Shown here: one piece after another, positions 14,391 to 21,628 of the stretch | Position numbering within the stretch: the stretch's first letter is position 1 | How the letters are laid out: the number at the start of each line of letters is the position of its first letter | Assembly: GCA_019418605.1 (NCBI GenBank) | Contig: DYBN01000050.1 | Span: forward strand, 1-25,140 | Reading direction: 5' to 3' | Source: Sutterella sp. | GTDB lineage: Bacteria > Pseudomonadota > Gammaproteobacteria > Burkholderiales > Burkholderiaceae_F | Length of the DNA stretch: 25,140 nucleotides | Made by a program: the position numbers and the translations under genes | The notes under the pieces: model-generated | Database searches by the model: none | The model's input: the letters and a program-made list of their open reading frames with translations, nothing else | What the model was told of the DNA's origin: nothing

Positions 14391-15725
14391 CTACACGATG
14401 GCGCAGGCGAGGAAGCCCAGGGCCACGCTGAAGACGATGGCCAGAACGCCCGGCAGGAAGAAGGCGTGGTTGAACACCCACTTGCCGATGCGGGTCGTGC
14501 CCGTGTCGTCCATCTGCACGGCGCCCAGAAGCGTCGGGTACGTCGGCAGAACGAACAGAGCGGAAACAGCGGCGAAGGAAGCAACGAGCATGTAGGAGTC
14601 GCCCGGGTTGGCGGCGCTGATGCCCAGAGCGGCAACGATGGCAGGCGTAATGGCCTTGGCCGTTGCAGCCTGAGAGTACAGCAGCATGGCAGCCAGGAAG
14701 AACACCACGGCAAGCAGAGCCGGGTACTGGGCAACCGTCGCGGCGGCGAAGTCCTTGATTTCAGCGCTGTGGCCGGACACAAAGGTGTCGCCGAGCCATG
14801 CAACGCCGAGCACGCAGACGATGGCCACCATGCCGGACTTGAAGACGCTCGTGCCGGCGATGTCGCCGAGTTCAATCTTGCAGCCGACCGTGATCAGCAT
14901 GCCGACCAAGAGCATCAGGCTCATGATCGCGGCGTCGCGGCCGACGATGACGTTCTTGATGATGCCGACGGCCGGGCTGATGGCGGAGGCATAGAGCACG
15001 ACGAAGAGAACGCCGACCAAGAAGATCAGAACGGAGAGCTTGGCATGGGGCTTGAGCTCGAAGTGGGTCTGGCCGGTGGGCGCCTTCACGAGGCCCTTGG
15101 CGAGACGTTCACGGTAGACCGGATCGCTGTCGAGGTCCATGTTCTGGATGAGGGTCATAACGAGCGCGGTGAGCATGCAGCCGACGAAGGTCGTCACAAT
15201 CCAGATGCCGAGCAGCATCGGGTAGCTCCAGCCGAAGGGCTCAAGGACGCCGGACATGTAGATCACGGCGGCCGAAACCGGAGAAGCCGTAATGGCGATC
15301 TGCGAGGCGACCACGGCGATCGACAGCGGGCAGACCGGGCGGATCTTCTGCTCCTTGGCGACTTCCACGATAACCGGGATCATCGAGAAGGCGGTGTGGC
15401 CGGTGCCGGCGAAGATCGTCAGGACATAGGTCACGACCGGAGTGAGGAAGTTGATGTACTTCGGGTTGCTGCGCAGGATGCGTTCGGCAATCTGCACGAG
15501 GTAGTCAAGGCCGCCCGCGAGCTGCATGGCCGAAATGGCCGAGATCACGGAGGCGATGATGAGGATCACGTCCCAGGGAATGTTGCCGGGCTTCATGCCG
15601 AGGCACAGACCGAGGACCAGCACGCCGGCGCCGCCGGCATAACCGATGCCGATGCCGCCCAGGCGCACGCCGATGAAGATTGCGCCGAGAAGCACAATCA
15701 CCTCGAGGATGAGCATGATATCCAT
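14391..15725 (-). CDS. dcuA: Anaerobic C4-dicarboxylate antiporter, DcuA type
   Basis: DcuA-family proteins exchange aspartate, fumarate or malate for succinate across the inner membrane. This 444-residue protein resembles DcuA more than DcuB. It starts MDIMLILEVIVLLGAIFIGV, then RLGGIGIGYAGGAGVLVLG, and has KPGNIPWDVI, SAISAMQLAGGLDYLV, NPKYINFLTPVVTYVLTIFA, QIAITASPVSAAVIYMS, GVAWLGDTFVS, SQAATAKAITP and MDDTGTTRIGKWVFNH. About ten or more membrane helices are visible. The ATG at 15725 follows GGAG by 8 bases; the frame stays open to 15863 but that part is not family-like. It lies downstream of aspA, as in E. coli, with 173 bases and two hairpins between them. Confidence 0.95.
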   Translation of the reverse strand: MDIMLILEVIVLLGAIFIGVRLGGIGIGYAGGAGVLVLGLCLGMKPGNIPWDVILIIASVISAISAMQLAGGLDYLVQIAERILRSNPKYINFLTPVVTYVLTIFAGTGHTAFSMIPVIVEVAKEQKIRPVCPLSIAVVASQIAITASPVSAAVIYMSGVLEPFGWSYPMLLGIWIVTTFVGCMLTALVMTLIQNMDLDSDPVYRERLAKGLVKAPTGQTHFELKPHAKLSVLIFLVGVLFVVLYASAISPAVGIIKNVIVGRDAAIMSLMLLVGMLITVGCKIELGDIAGTSVFKSGMVAIVCVLGVAWLGDTFVSGHSAEIKDFAAATVAQYPALLAVVFFLAAMLLYSQAATAKAITPAIVAALGISAANPGDSYMLVASFAAVSALFVLPTYPTLLGAVQMDDTGTTRIGKWVFNHAFFLPGVLAIVFSVALGFLACAIV

Positions 15726-15768
15726 GGTGATATCTCCAAGATGGTTTGATGTTTTCGTTGTGGTTTTG

Positions 15769-15809
15769 AAAAACAAAAAGGGTACGACTGCCGCGTCCTG
15801 CCGCGGCAG
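15769..15809 (-). terminator. Possible partial terminator between aspA and dcuA
   Basis: On the minus strand CTGCCGCG (15809-15802) pairs with CGCGGCAG (15795-15788) around six bases. T-rich CCCTTTTTGTTTTT begins only after about five further bases. That spacing is poor for a classical terminator, so it may give partial termination and lower dcuA relative to aspA. Confidence 0.35.
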
Positions 15810-15852
15810 CTCATACGATTTTTGTTTGAAATTTGGGGGTGAGCCCCTCAAG

Positions 15853-15877
15853 GCGGCCGGCAAAACCGACCGGCCGC
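15853..15877 (-). other. GC-rich hairpin just after aspA
   Basis: GCGGCCGG (15853-15860) pairs with CCGGCCGC (15870-15877) around a 9-base loop, 22 bases past the aspA stop. There is no T tract on the minus strand. It could protect the aspA message end after processing. Confidence 0.4.
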
Positions 15878-15898
15878 TTGATCACCCTAAAAGGTGGA

Positions 15899-17299
15899 TT
15901 ACTGGACGAACTTCGGAGCGATCAGGTTCTGCAGGTTGAAGGTGGCGTCCCACTCTTCCTGCGTGAGGAGCTTGCGCTCTTCAACAACAACCTGATGCAG
16001 CGACTTGCCGGTCTCATAGCACTCGTGGGCCATGGCCGAGCAGACCGAGTAGCCGAGATGGGGCTTGAGCAGCGTCACGATGCCGCAGGAGTTCATCACC
16101 ATCTGAGCGGTGCGCTCGGCGTTGGCGGTGATGCCGTCGACGCACTTCGTGCGCAGAGCGTTGCAGGCGTTCGAGAGAACGCGCATGGAGGTGAACAGAG
16201 CAAACGTGATCACGGGCTCCATCACGTTCAACTGCAGCTGGCCGGCGGAGGCAGCGAGCATCACGGTGGTGTCAAGACCGATGGCGAGGAAGCACGACTG
16301 GTTCGTGACTTCGGGGATCACGGGGTTGACCTTGCCCGGCATGATCGAAGAGCCAGGCTGCAGCTGCGGCAGGTTGATCTCAGACAGACCGCAGCGCGGG
16401 CCGGAGGCGAGCATGCGGATGTCGTTGCAGACCTTCGTGAGCTTCACGGCGAGGCTCTTGATGGCCGACGACAGGGCGACGTACGCACCGCAGTCGCTCG
16501 TGGCGGCGATCAGGTCTTCGCTGTTCTTGAAGTCGATGCCGGTGATTTCGGCGAGCTTCTTGACGGCCAGAGCCGGATAATCCGGGTGAGCGGTCACGCA
16601 GGTGCCGATGGCGGTGGCGCCGAGGTTGACGACCTTGAGGTGTTCCTGCGCTTCGCGGATCACCTTGAGTTCATCGGCAATCGTGAAGCCCCAGCCGTGG
16701 AATTCCTGGCCAAGGGTCATCGGAACAGCATCCTGCAGGTGGGTGCGGCCCATCTTGAGAACGCCCTTGAACTCTTCGGCCTTGGCGTAGAAGGCGCCGA
16801 CCAAGTCTTCAACAGCCTTCAGAAGAACGCGGCTGCGAAGCAGGAGGGCAAGGTGCAGAGCCGTCGGATACGTGTCGTTGGTCGACTGGCCGAAGTTGGC
16901 GTGGTCGTTGGGAGAAACGAGCTTGTAGTCGCCCTTCACGGAACCGAGGTGTTCAGCAGCGAGGTTGCAAATAACCTCGTTGGTGTTCATGTTCGTGGAG
17001 GTGCCGGCGCCGCCCTGCAGCCAGTCGGTCACGAACTGATCGCGGTACTTGCCTTCGATCAGCTGATCGCAGGCCCAGATCAGAGCGTCGGCAACGTTGG
17101 CCGGAATCGTGCCCAGTTCCTTGTTGGCAAGAGCAGCAGCCTTCTTCACATACCCGAAAGCGATGACGAAGTACGGCTCCTGGCTCATCGGCATTTCCGT
17201 GATGTGGAAATTATCCTTGCCGCGCATCGTCTGGACGCCGTAGTAGCAGTCGTCAGGAATCTCGCGCTGACCCAGGAAATCGCTTTCAAAACGAGACAT
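15899..17299 (-). CDS. aspA: Aspartate ammonia-lyase (aspartase)
   Basis: Aspartase deaminates L-aspartate to fumarate and ammonia. Here it supplies fumarate for respiration by FrdAB. The 466-residue protein carries YYGVQTM (19-25), GGAGTSTNMNTNE (96-108), MGRTHLQDAVPMTLGQEF (183-200), and the lyase-superfamily SS loop GSSIMPGKVNP (316-326) with the catalytic Ser318. The middle signature and NLGATAIGT favour aspartase over fumarase C, which has IGRTHTQDATPLTLGQEF. GAGGAG lies 8 bases before the ATG. The long upstream region carries an FNR-like box and other palindromes. dcuA follows on the same strand, forming a fumarate-supply unit. Confidence 0.95.
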   Translation of the reverse strand: MSRFESDFLGQREIPDDCYYGVQTMRGKDNFHITEMPMSQEPYFVIAFGYVKKAAALANKELGTIPANVADALIWACDQLIEGKYRDQFVTDWLQGGAGTSTNMNTNEVICNLAAEHLGSVKGDYKLVSPNDHANFGQSTNDTYPTALHLALLLRSRVLLKAVEDLVGAFYAKAEEFKGVLKMGRTHLQDAVPMTLGQEFHGWGFTIADELKVIREAQEHLKVVNLGATAIGTCVTAHPDYPALAVKKLAEITGIDFKNSEDLIAATSDCGAYVALSSAIKSLAVKLTKVCNDIRMLASGPRCGLSEINLPQLQPGSSIMPGKVNPVIPEVTNQSCFLAIGLDTTVMLAASAGQLQLNVMEPVITFALFTSMRVLSNACNALRTKCVDGITANAERTAQMVMNSCGIVTLLKPHLGYSVCSAMAHECYETGKSLHQVVVEERKLLTQEEWDATFNLQNLIAPKFVQ

Positions 17300-17484
17300 T
17301 GTGTTTGCTCCTCAAATGTTTTATTTGTTCGAGATGCCCGGAAGCGCCCGTATGCAAATACGTGGTCTGGCGCCGCCGGAGATTTTTACTTCAAAGCCCG
17401 GCTCCGAGACTTGAACTGCAAGCCCCGGAACCGTTCTTGCGTTAGATATTACTACTTAGTTTTAAGGATGGTTACTTAGGAAAC

Positions 17485-17498
17485 TAGATTTCGATCAA
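17485..17498 (-). promoter_or_regulatory. FNR-like binding site upstream of aspA
   Basis: TAGAT-ttcg-ATCAA matches the FNR consensus TTGAT-N4-ATCAA at nine of ten defined positions. It lies ~190 bases before the aspA start. A -10-like TAATAT (17451-17446) downstream would put the site near -50, suitable for anaerobic activation. FNR regulation of aspartase is well known in enterobacteria. Confidence 0.55.
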
Positions 17499-17513
17499 AA
17501 TTGACCTCAATTT
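17498..17513. promoter_or_regulatory. 16-bp palindrome adjoining the FNR-like box
   Basis: AAATTGA-cc-TCAATTT has perfect 7-base arms and overlaps the FNR-like box by one base. The arrangement suggests a second regulator binding next to, or competing with, FNR. No specific protein can be named. Confidence 0.45.
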
Positions 17514-17583
17514 CTCCTAGGGCATTTGTCTTAGGTCGATCCTCTTATGAAGAGATGCCGGCAAGACCCTTGATTTTCCTAGG

Positions 17584-17625
17584 AAAAAAGGCGCGCTGCG
17601 CTTGTCGGACGCAGAGCAGCGCGCC
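17584..17625 (-). terminator. Perfect intrinsic terminator in the aspA upstream region
   Basis: GGCGCGCTGC (17590-17599) and GCAGCGCGCC (17616-17625) form a 10-bp stem with a 16-base loop, followed on the minus strand by six T (17589-17584). It is separate from the frdB terminator and ends either read-through, a short RNA, or an aspA leader. A -35-like TTGACT is at 17663-17658, without a clear -10. Confidence 0.75.
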
Positions 17626-17884
17626 AAATGTAAGAATTTCTTTCCTACCTTGATGATAGTCAACGAATCCGCAGTTTCCCGAAGAAGCAGGCGATCACGC
17701 GAGGGGTTCTAACGGGGTGCGCCTCGTTTTCCCCTCCCCCCGCCCGAAGCGTGCGCACTCTTGAAAGACGGCAAAGGATCATGCGTAGGAGAAGCATCTG
17801 CTCGAGGTGCTGCGCCGCAGCCGGGTTTCTGAATTTCTGGAATGCGCTCGAAAGCCCGAGACCGATTTCCACCGCCTTGAAGAC

Positions 17885-17920
17885 GAAAAAAAGGAGGCGC
17901 TCCAAACGGAGTCCTCCTTT
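17885..17920 (-). terminator. Intrinsic terminator of frdAB
   Basis: On the minus strand AAAGGAGG (17920-17913) pairs with CCTCCTTT (17897-17890), with an inner CTCC/GGAG helix and a GTTT loop, followed by a T run to 17886. It lies about 100 bases after the frdB stop. Confidence 0.75.
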
Positions 17921-18021
17921 CTCACCGGGCGCTTTAAAAGTCGCCCATTTGCCTGTCCGCCCGCCCCGGCTGGCGAGGTGCTTGACCGGGGCAAGGCTGA
18001 TCCAAACGATCGCAGCTTTGC

Positions 18022-18828
18022 TTACGCAGCCTTGATCGGGATGGCCTTCTTGGTCTTGGGCGTGGGCAGAACCTTGTCGTAGTTCTTGACGCCCTGCTCG
18101 GCCATCTTGCGGCGGATGAAGGCGATCTGCGTCTTCAGAGGCAGATCCTTCGGGCAGAAGTCGTGGCAGGCAAGCAGCGACATGCAGCCGAACACGCCGG
18201 AGTCATCGCCGATGACGTCGTAGAAGTCGGCGTCATTGCGGGTGTCGCGCGGATCGAGACGGAAGCGGGCGATCTTGTTGATCGCAACGCCGCCGGCAAA
18301 GTCCGGACGCAGACGAACGGTGCCGCAGCCAGCGATGCAGCAGCCGCACTCCACGCAGCGGTCGAGAATGTAGATGTCCTCGGCAAGCTGCGGATCCATC
18401 GGCTCTTCCTTCTTGCGCAGGTCGACCTCTTCGGTCTTCATGTGAACCCACGTTTCCATGCGTTCGCTCATGTTGCGCATCCACTTGCCGGTGTTGACCG
18501 ACAGGTCGCCGATGAGTTCGAAGGCGGGCAGCGGAGCCAGCGTGAACTCGGTGGGCAGGTCGCGGGTAAGCGTGCGGCAGGCCAGACCCGGCTTGCCGTT
18601 GATCAGCATGGCGCAGGAACCGCAGATGCCGGCGCGGCACACGAAGTCAAACTGCAGGGAGGGATCCTGGGTGTCGCGAAGTTCATTCAGAAGAATGAAC
18701 AGCGTCATGGAATCGGCTTCCTCGCATTCAAACGTCTGCATGTGCGGCACGCTTGCGGGATCAGCAGGGTTGTACCGAAGGATGCTGATCTTGAGCATGC
18801 GGTGCTGCTTCTTAACTTGAGTACTCAT
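18022..18828 (-). CDS. frdB: Fumarate reductase iron-sulfur subunit (Wolinella type)
   Basis: FrdB relays electrons from the membrane quinol site to FrdA. In this 268-residue protein, C64, C69, C72 and C84 (CRAGICGSC plus CRTLTRD) ligate the [2Fe-2S] cluster. C158, C161 and C164 of CVECGCCIAGCGT with C225 (CPKDLP) fit the [4Fe-4S] cluster; C168, C215 and C221 fit the [3Fe-4S] cluster. MTLFILLNELRDTQDPSLQF and GDLSVNTGKW follow the Wolinella succinogenes pattern more closely than E. coli FrdB. The ATG has AAGGAG at good spacing and lies 19 bases after frdA. A terminator follows, and no third subunit gene is present. Confidence 0.95.
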   Translation of the reverse strand: MSTQVKKQHRMLKISILRYNPADPASVPHMQTFECEEADSMTLFILLNELRDTQDPSLQFDFVCRAGICGSCAMLINGKPGLACRTLTRDLPTEFTLAPLPAFELIGDLSVNTGKWMRNMSERMETWVHMKTEEVDLRKKEEPMDPQLAEDIYILDRCVECGCCIAGCGTVRLRPDFAGGVAINKIARFRLDPRDTRNDADFYDVIGDDSGVFGCMSLLACHDFCPKDLPLKTQIAFIRRKMAEQGVKNYDKVLPTPKTKKAIPIKAA

Positions 18829-18847
18829 TTAAGTCAGCTCCTTTTAA

Positions 18848-20830
18848 TTACGGAAGGGGTTCATCGATACGCTCGTTGCGGCCCTGCAGACGCTTCGGCA
18901 ACAGGCTGTGGAACGGCATGATGCGGTCCTGGATCGCAAAGCGGTCGGCGCCTTCGGCTTCCATCTTCGCGCGAATCTCGTCGATCTCAGCCTGACGCTT
19001 GGCCGATTCGGGATTCTCGATGTAGTTCTTGGCACCGTATCCGCGCCATCCCGGCGGGAGTTCCATCTTGGAGATGTCGAGCTGCTCGTAGCTGAGCGTG
19101 GGCAGCGTATCGCCTTCCTTCCACGTGGCGATCGTGCGGCTGAGCCAATCCTTGTCGTTGCGCACCGGGTAGTCTTCGCGGAAGTGAGCGCCGCGGCTTT
19201 CCTTGCGGGCGGCTGCGCCGCAGGCAACGGTCAGAGCGAGCTTCAACATCTTGCGGGTGCGGTAGGCGTACACGAGCTCGGGGTTGTTGCCCACGACGTC
19301 CTTGCAGGAGACCTTGTAGGTCTTCTTGAGGAGGTCTTCGAGTTCGGAGACGGCGCTTTCCATGTCCTCGCCCTTGCGGAAGATGCCGATCTTGCTCGTC
19401 ATCAGATCCTGCATGCGCTTGCGGATGGCAACCATGTCCTCGGTGCCCGAGTTCTTGATGAAGCCGTCGAGTTCGTTCTGAACCTTGGCGATGGCGTCAT
19501 AGACGACAGAGGTCGGGATGTCGATGCCGTTTTCGGGCTTCTCGCAGAAGTCGGCGATGAATTCGCCCACGATCATGCCGCCCACAACGGTCTCGGCAAC
19601 CGAGTTGCCGCCCAGACGGTTGAAGCCGTGCATATCCCAGCAGGAGGCTTCGCCGGCGGCGAACAGGCCCTTGAGCTGGCGGGATTCGCCCGTGTAGTTC
19701 GTGCGCACGCCGCCCATCGTGTAGTGCTGGGCCGGACGCACCGGGATCCATTCCTTCACCGGATCGACGCCGAGGAAGTAGTGGCAGATTTCATAGACTT
19801 CACGCAGGTTGTGCTTGATGTGATGTTCGCCAAGCAGCGTGATGTCGAGCCAGAGGTGTTCGCCGAAGCGGCTCTTGACGCCCTTGCCCTGAGCAATGCG
19901 CTCTTCCATGCGGCGGGAGACCACGTCGCGGGAAGCAAGTTCCTTCTTCTCAGGTTCCACATCGGGCATGAAGCGGTGGCCGTCGACGTCGCGCAGAAGA
20001 CCGCCGTCGCCGCGGCAGCCTTCGGTCACCAGAATGCCGGCCGGGAAGATGCCGGTCGGGTGGAATTGAATGGCTTCCATGTTGCCCAGACCGGCCACGC
20101 CGGTTTCAAGGGCGAGCGAGTGTCCGCCGCCTTCGCAGATCTGGGCGTTGGTGGTCACGCGGTAGAGCTTGCCGGCGCCGCCCGTGGCGATGCCGGTCGC
20201 CTTGGCCACATAGGCCATCAGCTCGCCGGTGATGAGGTCGCGCACGACCGCGCCGTAGCAGCGCTTGCCGTCGTGAATCAGAGAAAGGGCTTCAACGCGC
20301 TCAATGACGGGCACGTGCTCGGCGATGATGCGGTCGCTCACCGCATTGAGCATGGCGTGGCCCGTGCCGTCGGACACGAAGCAGGTGCGCCACTTCTTGG
20401 TGCCGCCGAAGTCGCGCTGGTTGATGAGGCCGGCGGCTTCCTTGCGTTCGGTAATCGTCACCTTCTCGCCGTTGATGATGACCTGGCGGTCACCCGGGGT
20501 GATGCGGCTCCAGGGCACGCCCCAGGCAGCCAGTTCGCGCACCGCCTTCGGGGAGGTGTTCACGAACATGCGGACCACGTCCTGATCGGCACCCCAGTCC
20601 GAACCGCGCACGGTATCAGCGAAGTGGATGTCTTCGTTGTCGCCCAGGCCCTTGATCACGTTGGCGATGGATGCCTGCATGCCGCCCTGAGCCGCCTTGG
20701 AGTGCGAACGCTTCGGGGGCACCAGCGACAAAACGATGGTGTCGTGGCCGCGGCGCTTGGCTGCAACAGCCATGCGCAGACCAGCCAGACCGCCACCGAT
20801 CACCAGTACGTCGGTGTAGATGATTTTCAT
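18848..20830 (-). CDS. frdA: Fumarate reductase flavoprotein subunit (Wolinella type)
   Basis: FrdA reduces fumarate to succinate on a covalent FAD. The 660-residue sequence matches the Wolinella FrdA layout throughout. It has the dinucleotide fold VLVIGGGLAGLRMA, KRSHSKAAQGGMQAS with His43 as the likely FAD attachment site, DFGGTKKWRTC, MEAIQFHPTGIFPAGILVTE, GCRGDGGLLRDVDGHRFMP, ELASRDVVSRRM with the presumed catalytic arginine region, and NRLGGNSVAETVVGGM. The C-terminus GYGAKNYIENPESAKRQ is also of that type. AGGAGA precedes the ATG by about 10 bases. It is the first gene of frdAB; Wolinella-type operons usually read frdCAB, so the missing upstream frdC is notable. A succinate dehydrogenase direction cannot be excluded from sequence, but aspA and dcuA nearby favour fumarate reduction. 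Confidence 0.95.
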   Translation of the reverse strand: MKIIYTDVLVIGGGLAGLRMAVAAKRRGHDTIVLSLVPPKRSHSKAAQGGMQASIANVIKGLGDNEDIHFADTVRGSDWGADQDVVRMFVNTSPKAVRELAAWGVPWSRITPGDRQVIINGEKVTITERKEAAGLINQRDFGGTKKWRTCFVSDGTGHAMLNAVSDRIIAEHVPVIERVEALSLIHDGKRCYGAVVRDLITGELMAYVAKATGIATGGAGKLYRVTTNAQICEGGGHSLALETGVAGLGNMEAIQFHPTGIFPAGILVTEGCRGDGGLLRDVDGHRFMPDVEPEKKELASRDVVSRRMEERIAQGKGVKSRFGEHLWLDITLLGEHHIKHNLREVYEICHYFLGVDPVKEWIPVRPAQHYTMGGVRTNYTGESRQLKGLFAAGEASCWDMHGFNRLGGNSVAETVVGGMIVGEFIADFCEKPENGIDIPTSVVYDAIAKVQNELDGFIKNSGTEDMVAIRKRMQDLMTSKIGIFRKGEDMESAVSELEDLLKKTYKVSCKDVVGNNPELVYAYRTRKMLKLALTVACGAAARKESRGAHFREDYPVRNDKDWLSRTIATWKEGDTLPTLSYEQLDISKMELPPGWRGYGAKNYIENPESAKRQAEIDEIRAKMEAEGADRFAIQDRIMPFHSLLPKRLQGRNERIDEPLP

Positions 20831-21291
20831 TTTTTATGGTCTCCTTGATCCGATTTGGATCCGCTCAACGAGCACGCCGCGGCTAGCGATACCGCGGGTT
20901 TCACCCGTTTGCAGCAGGGTCAAAAAATTCCTTCCTCGACCACAAAAAAGCCCTCCGCGTCCTGCGACGCAAAGTCTCTCTGTGGGATTTACGCGCGATA
21001 TTATCCCGCTGGAGGTAATCCGCGTGCACGCCAATGTGAATCTCCATGATTTAGGCCAATTTCCCTGGCGTCGGTTTACACAAACAACACCAGATGTTGT
21101 GCCTGCAGATGCGAGGAACTCTCGGCAGGCGGCCTGTCGCTTCACGCAACAGCGGCCGGCGCCGCGGCAATTGAGATTCCGGGCCGAAACGTCTGTCTTC
21201 GGCCAATGCCGCGAAAAAATCCGCAACACGTCCTGCATGCGGCAAAAGCGCCCGGCGCAAGGCGCTAAGGTACATGTAAGAAATGTTTGCT

Positions 21292-21353
21292 CGAAGTCTA
21301 GGGATTGTACTACTGAAGCACTATAGGGACGAACCCTAGGGTACTTCGCCTAG
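21292..21353. promoter_or_regulatory. CTAG-rich inverted repeat over the presumed frdA promoter
   Basis: CGAAGT-CTAGGG (21292-21303) is mirrored by CCCTAGGG-t-ACTTCG (21334-21348), with an indel, around the -10-like TATAGT. A third CTAG is at 21350-21353. The tetramer CTAG is rare in most bacterial genomes, so three in 56 bases suggest an operator rather than chance. Confidence 0.45.
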
Positions 21354-21397
21354 TTCCCTTGTTTTCAGGCCCTTTTTTCCCACTCACACGATCTGAT

Positions 21398-21411
21398 TTG
21401 ACGCTGGTCAA
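21398..21411. promoter_or_regulatory. FNR/ANR-like palindrome in the frdA-recG gap
   Basis: TTGAC-gctg-GTCAA is a perfect 5-4-5 palindrome and matches eight of ten positions of TTGAT-N4-ATCAA. TTGAC half-sites are tolerated by FNR-family proteins. It is about 85 bases upstream of the presumed frdA -10 and also faces recG. Confidence 0.4.
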
Positions 21412-21519
21412 CTGTTTTGGCCGCTTTGAAACTATCAAAAATACCCACAATTGAGTATTCCTTTCTTTTGTCATCATCTTTCGCTTTGCGCACCGGCGAC
21501 TTCCCGCCGCCAAAGTGGT

Positions 21520-21531
21520 CTAATCGATTAG
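21520..21531. promoter_or_regulatory. Perfect 12-bp palindrome CTAATCGATTAG
   Basis: The sequence equals its own reverse complement and lies 40 bases upstream of the recG-side -10-like TATACAAT. It may be an operator; the binding protein is unknown. Confidence 0.35.
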
Positions 21532-21570
21532 GAAACAACGATTGAATTCTCTTTCTTCATTGATTTGATC

Positions 21571-21578
21571 TATACAAT
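21571..21578 (+). promoter_or_regulatory. Possible -10 element for recG
   Basis: TATACAAT contains a -10-like hexamer about 50 bases before the recG ATG, in an AT-rich stretch. The -35 is weak (TTCTCT at 18 bases). Confidence 0.35.
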
Positions 21579-21602
21579 AAGGAAAACCTTTTTCCTTCTC
21601 CT

Positions 21603-21619
21603 CCCACCGTGCCGGTGGG
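21603..21619 (+). promoter_or_regulatory. Hairpin covering the recG ribosome site
   Basis: CCCACCG (21603-21609) pairs with CGGTGGG (21613-21619) around a TGC loop. The right arm contains GGTGGG, the only plausible Shine-Dalgarno for the ATG at 21629, 9 bases away. The hairpin would limit ribosome access and keep RecG expression low. Confidence 0.45.
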
Positions 21620-21628
21620 CAAAGCATC

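Larger units (their letters stand above)
17300..18021. promoter_or_regulatory. Long control region between frdB and aspA
   Basis: These 722 bases contain no supported protein gene. Two intrinsic terminators face the minus strand (17885-17920 and 17584-17625), about 260 bases apart. The part near 17440-17585 is AT-rich. It contains an FNR-like box (17485-17498), an adjacent palindrome (17498-17513), several CTAG or CTTAG elements and a -10-like TAATAT at 17451-17446. A minus-strand frame at 17660-17905 overlaps the terminator and resembles no protein. Confidence 0.55.
20831..21628. promoter_or_regulatory. Divergent control region between frdA and recG
   Basis: This 798-base gap has no supported gene; a minus-strand frame at 20834-21238 is not hydrophobic and is not FrdC. 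A -10-like TATAGT for frdA is at 21325-21320, which would give a leader of about 480 bases. CTAG elements at 21298, 21336 and 21350 flank it. TTGAC-gctg-GTCAA is at 21398-21411, the palindrome CTAATCGATTAG at 21520-21531 and a recG-facing TATACAAT at 21571-21578. Confidence 0.5.

Noticed and set aside
14232..15749. 505-codon plus-strand open frame opposite dcuA
   Set aside because: Its Asp/Glu/His-rich sequence is the mirror of a hydrophobic transporter gene.
17390..17430. tRNA-like TTCAAGTCTC segment on the minus strand
   Set aside because: No five-base T-stem, acceptor stem or anticodon arm can be built around it.
15833..17479. 548-codon plus-strand open frame opposite aspA
   Set aside because: It is the antisense shadow of a clear aspartase gene, with no family resemblance.
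17660..17905. 81-codon minus-strand frame after frdB
   Set aside because: Its start lies in the frdAB terminator, it lacks a ribosome site, and it resembles no family.
18908..20848. 646-codon plus-strand open frame opposite frdA
   Set aside because: It mirrors frdA, is rich in Ala, Gly, His and Val and matches no family. High G/C third positions in the real gene remove antisense stops.
20834..21238. 134-codon minus-strand frame upstream of frdA considered as frdC
   Set aside because: It lacks hydrophobic helices and the heme histidine pattern expected of a diheme cytochrome b.
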